A stretch of DNA of 64,000 nt from Chlorokybus atmophyticus (Eukaryota; Streptophyta; Chlorokybophyceae; Chlorokybales; Chlorokybaceae), in assembly GCA_009103225.1 (NCBI GenBank), contig RHPI01000249.1:278379-342378 (forward strand), given 5' to 3'. The position numbers and the translations under genes are program-made. Positions within the stretch are counted from its first letter, which is position 1; each line of letters opens with the position of its first letter. The notes beneath the pieces were generated by a model that worked only from the letters and a program-made list of their open reading frames with translations, had not been told where the DNA came from and ran no database searches. This document shows, one piece after another, positions 46,115-58,624 of this stretch.

Positions 46115-49100
46115 ATGGAGGACGGCGGCGACAAGATCTAGAGCGACCAGCAGCAGGACAAGAAGGACCTGGCTGCGGGTGAGGGCAAAGCCTTCGTTGA
46201 TTGTATTGTAACAAGCTATGTATGCGTCAATGTCCACAATCTGCTTCTCAGCAGGTGATGTGTGCTCTGCGGAGGCCGCTACCGATGCTTGTGTCAGCGC
46301 TCAGACGCCCGCCAGGCCAAAAATGTGTGCTGGAAGTGCTGTCAAGTGTAAGCAAAATCATCAAGTTGCCAAACAGCAGTGCAGGCTGGTATTACTGTAT
46401 GCTGTTATACTTGCTCTCGCAACCAGAACTTCACATATGGGGTGGTAAGGTCTGCCTCAATCGTATACCACACAGTACACGTAGGCTGAGGTGAACACAA
46501 CCCGCCTGGTGGTTCTGCTGTGCGTTATGCTGGCTACTGGTTATGAGGTCCTTGCCATTATCATGAGCCACAACGCATGGCGCGTGCGGAATGGAAACCT
46601 GCCACAGACCGCCGTCATAACAACGGTTTGATGTGTGCTGCAGCCATTGGCACTATGCATAGTGAACTGTACAGTATAAAGTTAGACAACACGATCAAGA
46701 GCACAGCGAACGCCACCAAACACACAGGTTACTATCATGTTGGCGCACCAGGTCGTTATACTGCTGGTGTTCGTGGCTGCAGGCCTACGCATCCTCCGTC
46801 TGATAAGAAGCGAGCGCGCAATTGAACAGGTGTGTGAGTGGTTGCGAGTACTTGCAAGTGTGTGTGTGCAAGTGCATGCGTGCGTGCGTGCGTGTATGCA
46901 CATGTGTGCGTGCGTGTACACGCATGCATGTATGCATGCAGATGCTTGTTTGCGTGCACGTGTGCATGCTTACGTATACAATGGAACAACAAGCACCACG
47001 TCTCATCTCCCTTTTCCCTCCCGCAGATCGTGGCGTTGGCTCGGCTGCTGGCGATGCTTGCGAGCCTCCTGGCGGTAACACTTGCGCTTGCTGCCGGCGC
47101 GAACGGATTGCGCGGCCACTCTGCAACCGAATCCCGTGTTGGCGAGGTCGCAAGCCCCCTGCCGCTGGCCCTCTTCTACGTGTACTGCTAAGCAAGATAG
47201 GCAGGTATGTAGTTGACGTGTTGTTGTGTGCCTCGTGTCGTTGCAAGCAGTAGTACGTTCGTGCACACAATGTTGTTGATCAGCGAGACCGGTGGACGCG
47301 TGTGCGCACACATCAATGCACGCACACGCACATGCACAGCCATACGGACACGTGCGCGCACAGGCACATGTGCACTCACAAACACCGAATGGCTCTACGA
47401 CTTAGCAGTCAGCAAACGAACATATGTAAGTCATTGAGCAATAAACCAACGACCAACAACCCACGCAACAACTCGTCCTCTTTCCCTCCTCTTCTCCATC
47501 AGGTTGGTTCAGTCTTCCTTGCAGAGGAGGCTACCGTCTGCACCGCCTGTTCGCATGTGCCCCTTCTTATTGCCAATTATGCTATTTGGAACCGTTTACG
47601 GTATTGTGCGGGTAGCGCTCGGGTCGGCCGCAGACGGGGACACCGGTTGCATCCCAGTCGTGTAAGCCCACAACAACTACACCACAGTACTTGATGCAAA
47701 CCTTGTGGTTGCAAGCATGCATGCACGTACGCGAGCACACGCACACACACACTCAAAACGTATATGGCGCGTGAACACGCACGCATAGCCATGCATGCGG
47801 GCGCGCATGTGCGCACAACACACACACGCGCGCACCGTACAGGTACACATGGCTGGCGATGCGTGTGCTGGCGGACAATCGTGGCGACAAGGGCGTTGTT
47901 AGCAAGGTGGTTGTGTCGTTCATCCTCCTGCTTGCCCTCGACTGCGCGGCGTTCTCTTTGGTGCTTTGGAACTCCATCAAGACCCGACGACACCTCCGCA
48001 ACGTGCCCAACAATCGCATCAAAGCCCTCGCGTACAGCCTCTTTGCAGTGAGTCATGACCCTTCTCTCACGCGCACACGCGCACACACACACGCGCACAG
48101 TACCGCATTCTTGGCATTCTTTACACACTCGCGTGCGCGTGCGCACACGCTTTGGTCTAACACAGTCACTAACGACACATAATGAGTGGGGGCTTGTGGG
48201 CTTCGATAATGTTGCTGGCGTTGGTTGCGCTGTTGGCGGTGCCGCTGGACATGTTTCTGGTTCCCCGGACGCACCTGCCGCGCTTCGGCTACTTTAAAGG
48301 GCCGCCATACCTCCTGCTCAGGCTGTCGTTCCTCACCGTCGCCTGGCTGTTCGTCCAGGTGCATGTGTGTCCGACATGCAGGTGCATGTCGGACGCACAT
48401 GCACACATGCACACGAACATGTGTACGCACATGCACATGCACGCGCGCACACGCACATCTTACGCACGTTGTGTGTCGAGAACATCAAAAGTTTCACCAT
48501 GCACTCTGGCATGCAGGTGTTGATACACCTGCCTGCCGATGCGTACGGGAGGCCTGTCTGTGGATGGTTCCGGTGTGCAGTACTAAGCAAGGAAATTGCA
48601 TGCACAACAACTACTGACGACACGACACAACACGCCAACATGCCCACATCCTCACAGGTGCAACCCGGACTTCGATTGAGGGTACGATCTGGAGCATACA
48701 CGCAGATGGTGTCTTGCTCCCTGCAAGAGACTTGGCCTCCAGAGAACCTGCAGTTCCTTGAGATCTGGTACTTGTAACAACTCATGTCCTTGCAAACACA
48801 CTGGAACAGGCACACGTACATGCACACGGACACGTGCCCACGCGCTCACAAGCACATGCCCAAGCAGGTGCACGCACACACACGCAGAAAGAGAGTTACA
48901 CGCATCTGACCATGCGTGCTTTCGTGTCCGGGTGCGTGCGCACACAAGCATGAACACATTTAACCACACATGTATTCACATACTTAGGCGTGTTTCTTAC
49001 TTCATCTTTGTTGTTGTCTGCAGCGTCCTTGCCTTTAACTTCTCGAAGCTGGCATACCACTCCGGCCCTGTCATGCAGAGCCGACTGCTGCAAGGAAACT

Positions 49101-50653
49101 CTATCGAGAGTGAACCCTACACACTCGTCGCCGAAGCAGAGGACAGAGCGTCCGACACACTCGCAGTCATTGTCAGATCGGAGAATCAGCCACCCGCACT
49201 TACTCAGACTCAAAGTCACACTCACAGTAAAGAAGCCCACCAAACACACTTAGCACAGCATTACTCCCGTGTAACTTCAAGTTGTCGTGCCAATTGGCAT
49301 GCATCACAAACAATTGTTGACTTCAAGCACGAGTTGGCGTCTCGATAGAAGCATCACCACTATGCACAGCGTCGTTATGAGATGCTTTTGTTGTGACGCT
49401 GGAGTCTGCTTTGGCAATGCGTCTCCACACAACTTGCGCTCAGGTGCTGGAGAGTTGGGGCCGGAGGGTGACGATGCAGGAAGCCATGAAGGTGCACGCG
49501 GGGTTCTGCGCGGCTTATGACAGCGTTGCTGCGCAGGTATTAGAGACTGTTTTTCACTCTTAAGCATAGAATGCTGATGACATGAGAGAGAGGGAGGCGT
49601 GTGTTGTTGTGCTCTCACTCTTTCTGCCCAGGTGTTGAGTGTGGTGGAGAATGAGCGACGCATTACAAGGCTGCCCGTGCTTGTGGCTGGCCACAGGTTG
49701 TTGTTGTGGTGGTGGTGGTAGTGGTGGGACGTTGTCATCTATGTAGCCCACTCTTTTCCTGCCTTTTCCTGCGAAGCCTCGGCGGTGCTCTAGCCATGCT
49801 CTGCGCCTAGTACCTGCGCCCACATGCCGGCGTCCTCGCAGGTACCTGACAGTGGCACAGTCTCTACGCGTCAGTGCAATAAGATGTGAACGGTTAGACC
49901 ACTTGAGAAGCTTACAACAATCAACAACCCAACATACCACTGCTGCGGTGCGTTACAGGAGCTGACCGTGTACACCTTTGGAGCACTGAGAGTGGGCAAC
50001 GAGACGAGCCAGATCAACACGCTCGTGTCCAACATTTTCCGCATGGTGCACGTGCGTGACACGGTGAGTCACAAAGACAAGACAACGACCACAAACCAAC
50101 ATGAGTTGTGGGTCAGACTCCCCTCTCCCAACAGGTGACAAAGGTGCCGATGATGATACTCGGGTTCGCTCACGCGGATAAGGTGGTGCTGCTTAACTCG
50201 GACAACAACAGCAAGCTCCAAGGCGGGTCCAGCCTCCTGCTGGACCCGCCTTGGACCGACCTCGCCATACTTCACACATTTGCGAGCTCATCAACCACTT
50301 ACTTATCAGGTCAAGCAATCAAGCTTCGACAATCGTTCATTCAGGCGCCCTACACTTGTGCATGCACGTACAAGCGCTGACGGCGTCAGGCCTTGACGCA
50401 CACAGTCGCATACATGCACACGCCTGCAGGCACACATACCGACGCATGCACGCGCAGGCATCAACACGTATGCATGCTCGCACCAGAATATGTTGCGAGC
50501 GGTATCGCACATACCTCACATGTAAACGACTTCCGTCGCAGGTATCGGCAAGCGCTGGAGCGGTGGTACAACAAAGCTCACGTGAAGGAAGGAGGCGCTT
50601 CACCAGCAGCACCTTTCCGGTTTTGGGCACCACACACCGAAGCCGCTTCATAA
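46115..50653 (+). pseudogene. Degenerate paralogue of the membrane lipase
   Basis: Nearly every exon of the 11.9-16.9 kb gene is recognisable in order, including MEDGGDK, RLVVLLCVMLATGYEVLAII, VSKVVVSFILLLALDCAAF, SGGLWASIMLLALVALL, VENERRITRLPVLVAGH, SLGGALAMLC and YRQALERWY. Lesions: TAG at 46139, a one-base insertion near 46323, a lost splice donor (GT to CT at 47188), TGA at 48677 followed by a 2-bp insertion, loss of the SFRGT exon between 49190 and 49440, TAG at 49808 just after the nucleophile elbow, and a 4-bp deletion near 50298 that removes the predicted catalytic His. It is in opposite orientation to the intact gene. Confidence 0.93.
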
Positions 50654-51165
50654 AGCCGCGCCGCATGTCAAACTCAATATCACAAGTTCAACCCACGCGG
50701 GCGGAACTCATGTCGCGGTTGCTGCCTCGTCACCGCTATGGTAGCCGACCGTTGCTAGCTTGTAAATCAGAAGTGTGCTTAGTCTGTAACTCCAATATGT
50801 GCAGATTGCTGTTGTTGTGATCGCAAACATGACTGTGGGAATCTAATGGCGTGCATGCATCATGATGCGTACACGTGTCTGTTGTCCTAGATTATGAAAT
50901 TATAGGTAAGCTCTTTACGAAGTTAGAGTATGCAAGCTTGCATGTGGTTTGCACGTTGTGCTACTGCGCTGCAGACTAGCCATGCCCAACCCAGCACTCA
51001 TCTATTGACTGTCCAGTTCATATTTGACATACGCTCTGATCTCCTTCATGTGGAACACCATGGCAATGCTGCACAGTAACATTACGATGACGCAACATCT
51101 GCCTAAGATGCGCTTACACGTGCACAACGGCGCGCTTGAGCATCTGCATACAAGCTGACACGCAC

Positions 51166-51199
51166 TCGCAAATACAGGCAAGTTGCCTGTATTTACGAG
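51166..51199. repeat. Hairpin, about 17-bp arms
   Basis: AAATACAGGCAA (51170-51181) and its complement (51183-51194) flank a single G; outside one mismatch the arms extend by CTCG/CGAG. Confidence 0.85.
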
Positions 51200-51730
51200 T
51201 TAAAACCCGCAAGCGCGCGAAGGCTCATGCACTAGCACATAGTGGCACTCGCTTGCTTGCCTATGAGCGATCAGAAACTTGCACGCAGTTGCAATTATCT
51301 GCGCATTCATGCAAACCAACTATCGAGTGACGTTGACAATAAACCATTACACAAACCAGCATGTGCAAGTTAATTAATATGGCTATGCGAGGCTGCGCTC
51401 GCACGCACAGTGAGCTCCATCCTCGTGTTCTTGCCATAACGGTTGGTGGTCACCACCAACGGTGTACACGGTGTTCATTGTCTGACGTTCACGACCACAA
51501 CCAATTTGCTGTCAGTGAGGCGTCTCCTCTGAAGCATGTAAATATATTGACAATGTAGCGCTTGCAATGGATACCTGCACTAAAATGTCCAATTATTCAA
51601 ACATGTGATTATGCATCTATCTACAACACAGTCTCAACTTTTGTACAGACACGCGCGTGCGCGCGTGCGCACGCGTGCATACAAAACCTCAACTTTCTGC
51701 AATCCACCGCTTCAACTCCGCTTGTTGTTG

Positions 51731-51842
51731 GTGAAGCCGTCCGTGGACATGCAACACGATGCCAATAAACATGGAGACAACATCTGATTGTTCATGTGGA
51801 GACAATGTTGTCTCCACGTTCAATGGCATCGTGTTGCTTCAC
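51731..51842. repeat. Imperfect inverted repeat
   Basis: GCAACACGATGCCA (51751-51764) pairs with 51824-51837, and GGAGACAACAT pairs with ATGTTGTCTCC closer in; GTGAAGC/GCTTCAC lies outside. Confidence 0.75.
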
Positions 51843-52156
51843 GTGAACTTGAGTTGCGCAATGTTAAAGTCGTCTACGGCGAGCATAGTCGCAGGAAAGA
51901 CTTGCCAGAGAGCGACGACATTAACGACCACGACCTTTCTTGCTCTCCAGGAATAAATTAGTACTAGGGCACGTTAAAAAGAGTTGCAACATTGCAATCT
52001 CTCACGCGCTGATTCGTGATAGCCATATGAAGTTGGAAAAGCATGTTGCCTATCTTCTTATGAAACATGATCTTATAAACTTTATTCTGTTAATGATCTC
52101 ATCCTCTATCGCCCTTATCAGGACATTTAGACACAAAAGACCAAAGCAATACGAGC

Positions 52157-52198
52157 TTCATCGCGACGGGTACCCTCCAAGGTACCCGTCGCGATGAA
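52157..52198. repeat. Hairpin with 18-bp perfect arms
   Basis: Arms 52157-52174 and 52181-52198 pair perfectly around CTCCAA. A Rho-independent terminator role is not relevant in nuclear DNA. Confidence 0.92.
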
Positions 52199-55096
52199 TA
52201 TCGCTACTTAAATAACTGCCTCAGCAGACGTGACTCTGGTGTTATGATAATTTGTAAGGCACATGAGTGAGGTAAAACTGACGTTGGGTCGGTTGTATAT
52301 GATAATATAACAATTCTATTTGACAAAGGGCTTGGGACCATTATTGCATGCGATTGAGGTCGGATAAGTAAAGACATTCTTAATGAGCAATGCTTATGTA
52401 AATATATACGTGATAAACAATAATTGCTATTGAAAAGTTTGTTTGTTTATTTGTTGATCGCCCATGCAAATGCGGCCACTAGCCTAAAACGCGAGTTCCG
52501 CCAACTTCCCTAAAACAACATGCGTCAAATTCACAACATGCAAGGTTGGGTTTTAGCAATATAAGAGCGAAAAATCATGCTGCAATAGCATACACACTAC
52601 TGTGTTCAATTACATCTACTGTGTACAGTAATATTAGTAGTAGCAGTAGTGGAGTTCTGTTGTGCGCATCAGAGTGATTTGTGCTACGCACATGGATATG
52701 TGAACGTTTTTAAGCAATTCTCATGCACTTGCAGATGTGTGGGTAGGTGGTTTGCTTGCACGTCGCGTATATGCCTAGTGTTCCCTCTGTGGAACTTGTT
52801 GCGGTTTTCGATGAGTGGCTTTGGCACATACCGGTATGTGACATGTTGATCTCGTCAAGTATCATGCGGCACTGTTCAGTAGACACGGTATGGCGCATAC
52901 GGTTTCACACATGAGGTATGGCATGACATTTATATATGCACAGTGATGAGGGCGGCGGCGGGGGTGTAAGACGCTGGCGAAGTTAACAAGTCAGCAGCAA
53001 CTCCAACAAAAGTACTACTACGTACTGCTAGCCTACTCAGCGTCCTCTCAAACCTCCCTTAACTCGAGGTATCGCCTATATGTGGCAATATTGATGGGAA
53101 AGTCTCTACAAGAGCCCGTTTGGTAATTTAATTCCATAGGGCAGGGCTAAATGTTGTCAAAAAGCAACACCTCTTCCAAGCCCTTCTCTTTGATTAACGC
53201 GCAAGAAATGACATGGTCCAACAACAAAAACGACCCATAATTTTCCCAGCAGATAAGGCCCTACATGCATAGCATTCAACTATAACATCAACAACACATC
53301 ACATCATGTGCAGTGTACTTATGGAGGCTCCCACTCGTCGAATTGATCTTTAACACACTTGACAAAGCGCTTCTTGTCTGAGCATATGTAGTCTCGCCAT
53401 CATTTGGCTTCGATCTTCCGGTCCCTTGGTTGCTTGCTTTTCCTTCCTGTAAACCCCTTTTAGGCACGCGTTTGTTTGCAAATCAGCTAAGGCATCAATA
53501 TTGCAGCGAATATAAATCAACGATATTTGTTAAGTATGATTGTTGTAACCGGTATTCCGTTGATAAACTTTAAAAACAGAGGGAACGTTTTGCTCAGTTG
53601 TGAGCAGGCTTTAGCCTAATTTGAGGTTTGCTGGCAGTTAAAGAGCTTGATGTCGACGCTGCTTAATGAAACCTTTGCTACGTATGCAAGTGCTTGCGAA
53701 GTCAACACAAGAAGATATGGATTACGTGTTACATTGTGCATACAAGCGTACACAAGTCCAAAGTATGAAGTGTGCATCATGCTGATTGCATTGAGGGTGT
53801 CATACCCTTATTTGATAAAGGCGATGCCATATTGTGACAATGTGTGAGTACCACCATAACTAGCCTACATAACCCATTGGTAAGTGGCGTTGTAAGCTTG
53901 CCAGTTTTTTTCAGATTGAAAAGTGATTACATCTATGGTTTGCTCTTTTATGAGTATACTAATGTACTCACAGTGTGCGCGTGTGTTAGCAAAGCAATTC
54001 AGCAAGCTTTTTATTTTATGGCAATTACCCCCCTTGCTCTACTCTTACCAAACACGACCTTAAGAAAGGTTGCACGGTTAGTTTACAAGGTTTGTAAGAG
54101 TTTTTGACTAGTATATAATGGCATGGCGCACGATGGTGTGAAACGTGGCATTGCCTTGAAATGCAGGATACTTGCGTTGCTGTTAAACACGCATAGTGAG
54201 TCTGCCCAATGACATGGCATGCAGCAATTAGCACGTGGGCATACAGCAGCAAGACACTACGGGCTATCATGTACTATTTGTCTACTCTCACTACACTACC
54301 TACTTACATGCTGCCCCATTAAACATGCATACATACGCAAGTAGTTACCTACGCACAAGGCCGTCATAATCACCTAGGTTGAGCAGCAAGGCAGTGGCAA
54401 ACCGCGCGACTTGCTTGTATATTCAAGGAAAATAGAGCATGACTCCCTCCCCTCCTCTCCCCACCTCCCTCTCTTGTGCGCAAATATGCAACGCTAATGC
54501 CCGCATGCAATGTGTCACTTGCATGCAATGTGTCACTTATTATGTCATGCATCACACCAGCAACAGGCACATGCAATGACACGCCAATACTTCATACCAC
54601 TGGGGGGCTGCTAAGCTTACCTAACACCCTACCCCTAGCCCGTTAGTTCACATAAGCATGCAAGTGGTACAACATAGTACTCAGCTGCCCACACGGGCTC
54701 ATGCAGCCGAGTTTCTCAAACTTCATATAAGTACAGCTATTGTATATTGGCAAGACTCGAGGATTGACTGACTGATGGTCCCTCCCGTGCAACCCAAGTA
54801 AAGGCAATGCTTGTATGTGTGTAGTGTAGCGGAACAGGCATTAGTTAGTGTTAAGCAAACGGCAGCAAGCAAGCAAGATAAAGCAACGACAAAGCAAGGT
54901 TAAATGTGCAGAAATATACGAAAAGTACATACACAATTCCTTTGCGCATTGTTTGCACAATTCACAACAGCATGTAAGCCCATCCCTTTGCGGCAGTAAC
55001 AGCAGCTATCAAATATAAAGGGCCAACTTGCACGTGGAGCTTTATCCACATGCCGCAACACCACTGGAACCTCCAGCTGGTAGCGTATCGCGCCAG

Positions 55097-57364
55097 CTAC
55101 TCATCATCAGCATCATGGGTACGGTCGTCATAATGGTCGTTATGGACCTGAGCTGGCTGCCCGTTAGTGTAGCCTTCTTGATCAGATATGATGGTCAACC
55201 CAATGTCTGCTTCAAGCTGGATATGTCTTGAGGTGTCACTTGGCGACCAATTGTAGATCGTCGCTGCTTTTCGTGGCCTCTCAAAGTGATCAGCTGATGA
55301 CATTGTACTGTATATCCAAGTCGCGCCAGTGTTGCAGAATAAACCTGACTGCACCTATTAGTAACCAGCTGCTTGTATGTCTTGACATATCGACCATAGG
55401 CGGAGGCCTGACGACAGCCTGTATAATAACTTTCCCGCAAGAACCATGCCATTGTTTGATGCTAAGCTTGAAGTTGACAAGGAACCCTGCAAATCAGAAC
55501 GTGGCGTTAGCTGCTGCAACAAACCAAATGCACAATGAACACAATACAGGTGCAATGATTGGTGCTGATAACCACCTTGAATAATGCGTGGCGGCAGCGC
55601 ATATGATTGCGGTTCAGTCGCAACCCGGTCCACCTTCCACAAGTAAGGTTCCAGATACAGATGACGTAGTTGGTAACGAGAGTGTCCAACAAGCGCTGGA
55701 CTCCAGTCGTGCAACTCTCGTTGGATGTCACGTGGCAGCTCATGGAACTCCAACGCCTCGTGCAGGATATCCCCTGGCTGCGCATGAGGTTGGAGTGCGG
55801 AACAACTTGCTGTAGATAAACCTTGGACATGAGTGGGAAGCGGATGCTGCTGACTAATGTGGCAAACGCACGCTCAACATCCTCGCATATACTTCCGTCC
55901 GAGCTGCAGTTTGCATATCTTAGCCAAAGAGATGCGAAACAGAACACTGACGCTTCATCTCCTGCCAGTGCTTTGCTCTTCAGCAGCCCTTGCATGACCT
56001 GCAGGGTCCATGAACATTGTGCAAGTCACATGGCCGCCTTGTGCTAGGCTTCAAAGTTTGCGACCAAGTGTAGTACTGTGGACTGCAGACCTTGCAGTGG
56101 TACAAGGCAAGCGCACATTGACTCTGCTCAACCTGACACATGCACGCATGCACAGACATGCAGTCACCACCATGCTGACATTGCAAACGGTAGCTTAGAC
56201 CTCACAAGGCCATGTCGAAAAACAGGGAAGTTGTGGATGGACCGGTAGTACTCTGCTAGCACCTTCACAGCAGCACTCTGCTACAGACCAGCTTGTCGAG
56301 AGTTCGCGTACGACCAATAGTTGACACGCATTCACAATTGTGACAGTCCTAAGAGGCTGTTTTACGCTTACCTGCAAGTTGACGACTGCAGTATGACACA
56401 ACAAATGTTCTGGAAGGTCCAGCAGTTGCAGGCAGGCAGGCAACTGTTCAGCCGCGCTGCCCTTGGCAATTGGTTTCGTTGGTTGCAGCCGCAGCGCGCA
56501 TTGCTCAACACAGGGATGCACTCCATACTTGTCAGCAACTTGAAGCAGCACTTGACAGAGCTCCGTCTCTGTGCGAGCCGTCGGTGTGCACCCTTGCGAG
56601 TAGATGAAATGCAGCAGATGCTGAAATGGCACTACCTCTGCGGAGCAATCACAGTTTGCATAACTCTGTCTGCTGTGTGCAACAGGTCATGCATGCAGAG
56701 TCACCTAAGATGCAATTTCACAGCATGTAGGCATGCTTATTCTCTCAGTTGGTAGAACCCAGGTTTGCTTCACAGGATGCGGTCCTTGCAGGTGAACAAA
56801 GTGTATCTGCAGTCGTAACACTTACCATTGTAGTACAGGGACACATGCGTTCGCTGCTGTCCGACTCATGTGCGCTGTCGTCTCCACCATGCCGCTATCA
56901 AACATCTTTTGGAAAAACTGGGACCGTGCAGCCAGAAGTAGGGTGCTGACATGAATCGTGGGGTCGCGTGGACGGGGCGCTGCAACGCATATGCACAGTC
57001 AACTCAGATACCAGCAACGCTGGAACACTACCCTAGACCATATTATGGCATGCATGCAGCCATATCTGTCAAGGCGTGATTTGATAAGCCACCATGCATG
57101 GCCGTACAATCATTATGATACAACACTAGGCTACAAGCATGGATGTCAATGCAGGCGCAATCTACCTGAAGTTCCAGGGCCACAGCTGGGCGCAATGTGG
57201 ATTGGCGGGAGGCAGTCAGAGTACAAGGGATGGTTGTAAGCAATTCAAATCCCTGCTTGTCGTCGTCATCACAGCAATTGAACGCAAACAATTCCGTGCA
57301 GCTGCCTGATTTTTTGTCTTCTCTCTGCTCGTCAGCAAGCTCCGTACTTACCTTGCTTGCACAT
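55097..57364 (-). pseudogene. Degenerate BTB/BACK copy iv
   Basis: Exon 1 (start near 57364) is frameshifted before NHPLYSDC. BTB and BACK blocks follow (LLHFIYSQGCTP, VADKYGVHPCVEQC, LLDLPEHLLCHTAV). The long exon (LKSKALAGDEASVFCFASLWL) changes frame near 55770 before ELPRDIQRELHDW. The last exon reads YNWSPSDTSRHIQLEADIG and ends DDRTHDADDE. The C-terminal type matches copy ii rather than the 23.8-kb gene. Confidence 0.82.
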
Positions 57365-58586
57365 GGCGAAAGGCAAGATCAGCCTTGGGTAGAGTTAACT
57401 GCAGCTAGAGTGAAGGCATGTTATGCATCAGTCACCCACACAACAAAGGTCATGTATGCGGGCCGACACATGCGCAATCATAACGCCAAACCAGCCTACG
57501 ACACGTTCAAAAGCACTCAGGCTCACGAAAGCACAGAGGTCTCAAGCAGGTCTTCCAATTGAACCTTGTAGTGCATGGCAACCCCGCGATCAACCACCTT
57601 GTTGAACAGATGTGAAACATGCGCACAGACGCTTGCCCAGAATATGTCATCAACACTACAATACAGAGAGCCACTGGCACAAATGAATATGCCTACAACC
57701 TCCATCGACAACGCTGCTAGCAAGCGTGTTACGATCACAAGCAAACCTTTGCTTTGGTCAACGCACGAAGAAAAGCCACGATTGTAATCGCCTGACTGCC
57801 AATACGGGACAAGAAAATTCAAGGACTCCGAGGGAGCTGTAGTGTATGCAATGTTGCAGCACTGACGCTGACGCTTTGCAAGGGGAGGCCCAAGCGCCCA
57901 TGGAGGCTCAGTGAACCACGACATGGCCGCGGTTGCGCCACATTCAACCCGCTCCTTGGCTAATCTGAAGGTTCAAATCTGCCCCCCCCCCTCCCCCCGC
58001 CCGCCTCCCGGTTGCTGCTGCTGTGGTTGACATGACAGCTGTCACGGATAGTCATTAAGGAAGTCAGAGCAGCAGCACTAACTTGACAGCAAGCCCAAAT
58101 GCAGGCCGAACCGGACGCCAAGACAATCATCCCGCGGCGTAGCACATCACGGCTTGTGCGAGCATACCGGTAGGCTCGTTGTGCAGTTGATACTTGACCT
58201 GTCCATGCATGTAATGCGCTTCGCCGGCGATGCATAACATGACTCGCATCAACCATGTCTGCCATCACGTGAGTAGGTAGTCACCTGCACGTGTCATCTA
58301 GCATACGGAGGCCAGTACAAGCAACAATCTTTTTGCTCCTACAGAGATAGAGTCTCGAAGATTTGCCATGGTTACAACGACGGTAGTCAGCCAGCAAGGG
58401 GACCCCTGCAGCAAGATCAGTGTGCTGGTCAAGGAGTGATGATGCCCACCATGTACAACTACGGAGCCAGTTGCGCGTTGACAAGCATTGCGGGTGATAC
58501 CTTATGAGCGGCAGTGGCTTGTTGTCGAGGAGTGGCATGAACGTATGCTTTCAACAACCTTCCCAACAGCAGCATTGGCATCGCAC
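57365..58586 (-). other. Possible exons of an unrecognised gene upstream of BTB copy iv
   Basis: Minus-strand frames at 57924-57523 (133 residues, two hydrophobic stretches including LLAALSMEVVGIFICASG) and 58268-57960 (MIVLASGSACIWACCQVSA) could be exons, and 58538-58281 ends MLDDTCR before GTGACT. Parts recur at 63600-64000 upstream of BTB copy v and at 45.5-45.9 kb, so they belong to the duplicated block. Nothing identifies a function. Confidence 0.25.
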
Positions 58587-58624
58587 TGGACATGAGCACT
58601 GGCCCAAGCCAGTGCTCATGTCCA
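58587..58624. repeat. Hairpin with 16-bp perfect arms
   Basis: Arms TGGACATGAGCACTGG and its complement around CCCAAG. Confidence 0.92.

Larger units (their letters stand above)
50654..55096. other. 4.4-kb gene-poor region
   Basis: No gene is recognised. It holds hairpins at 51166-51098-type spacing (see 51166-51199) and 52157-52198, an imperfect inverted repeat at 51731-51842, and AT-rich stretches from about 52200 to 54300. A short hydrophobic frame at 53844-54107 has no known match. Confidence 0.4.

Noticed and set aside
52157-52198. Transcription terminator
   Set aside because: It resembles a bacterial terminator stem, but the DNA is nuclear eukaryotic, no gene ends there, and similar hairpins occur at unrelated places.
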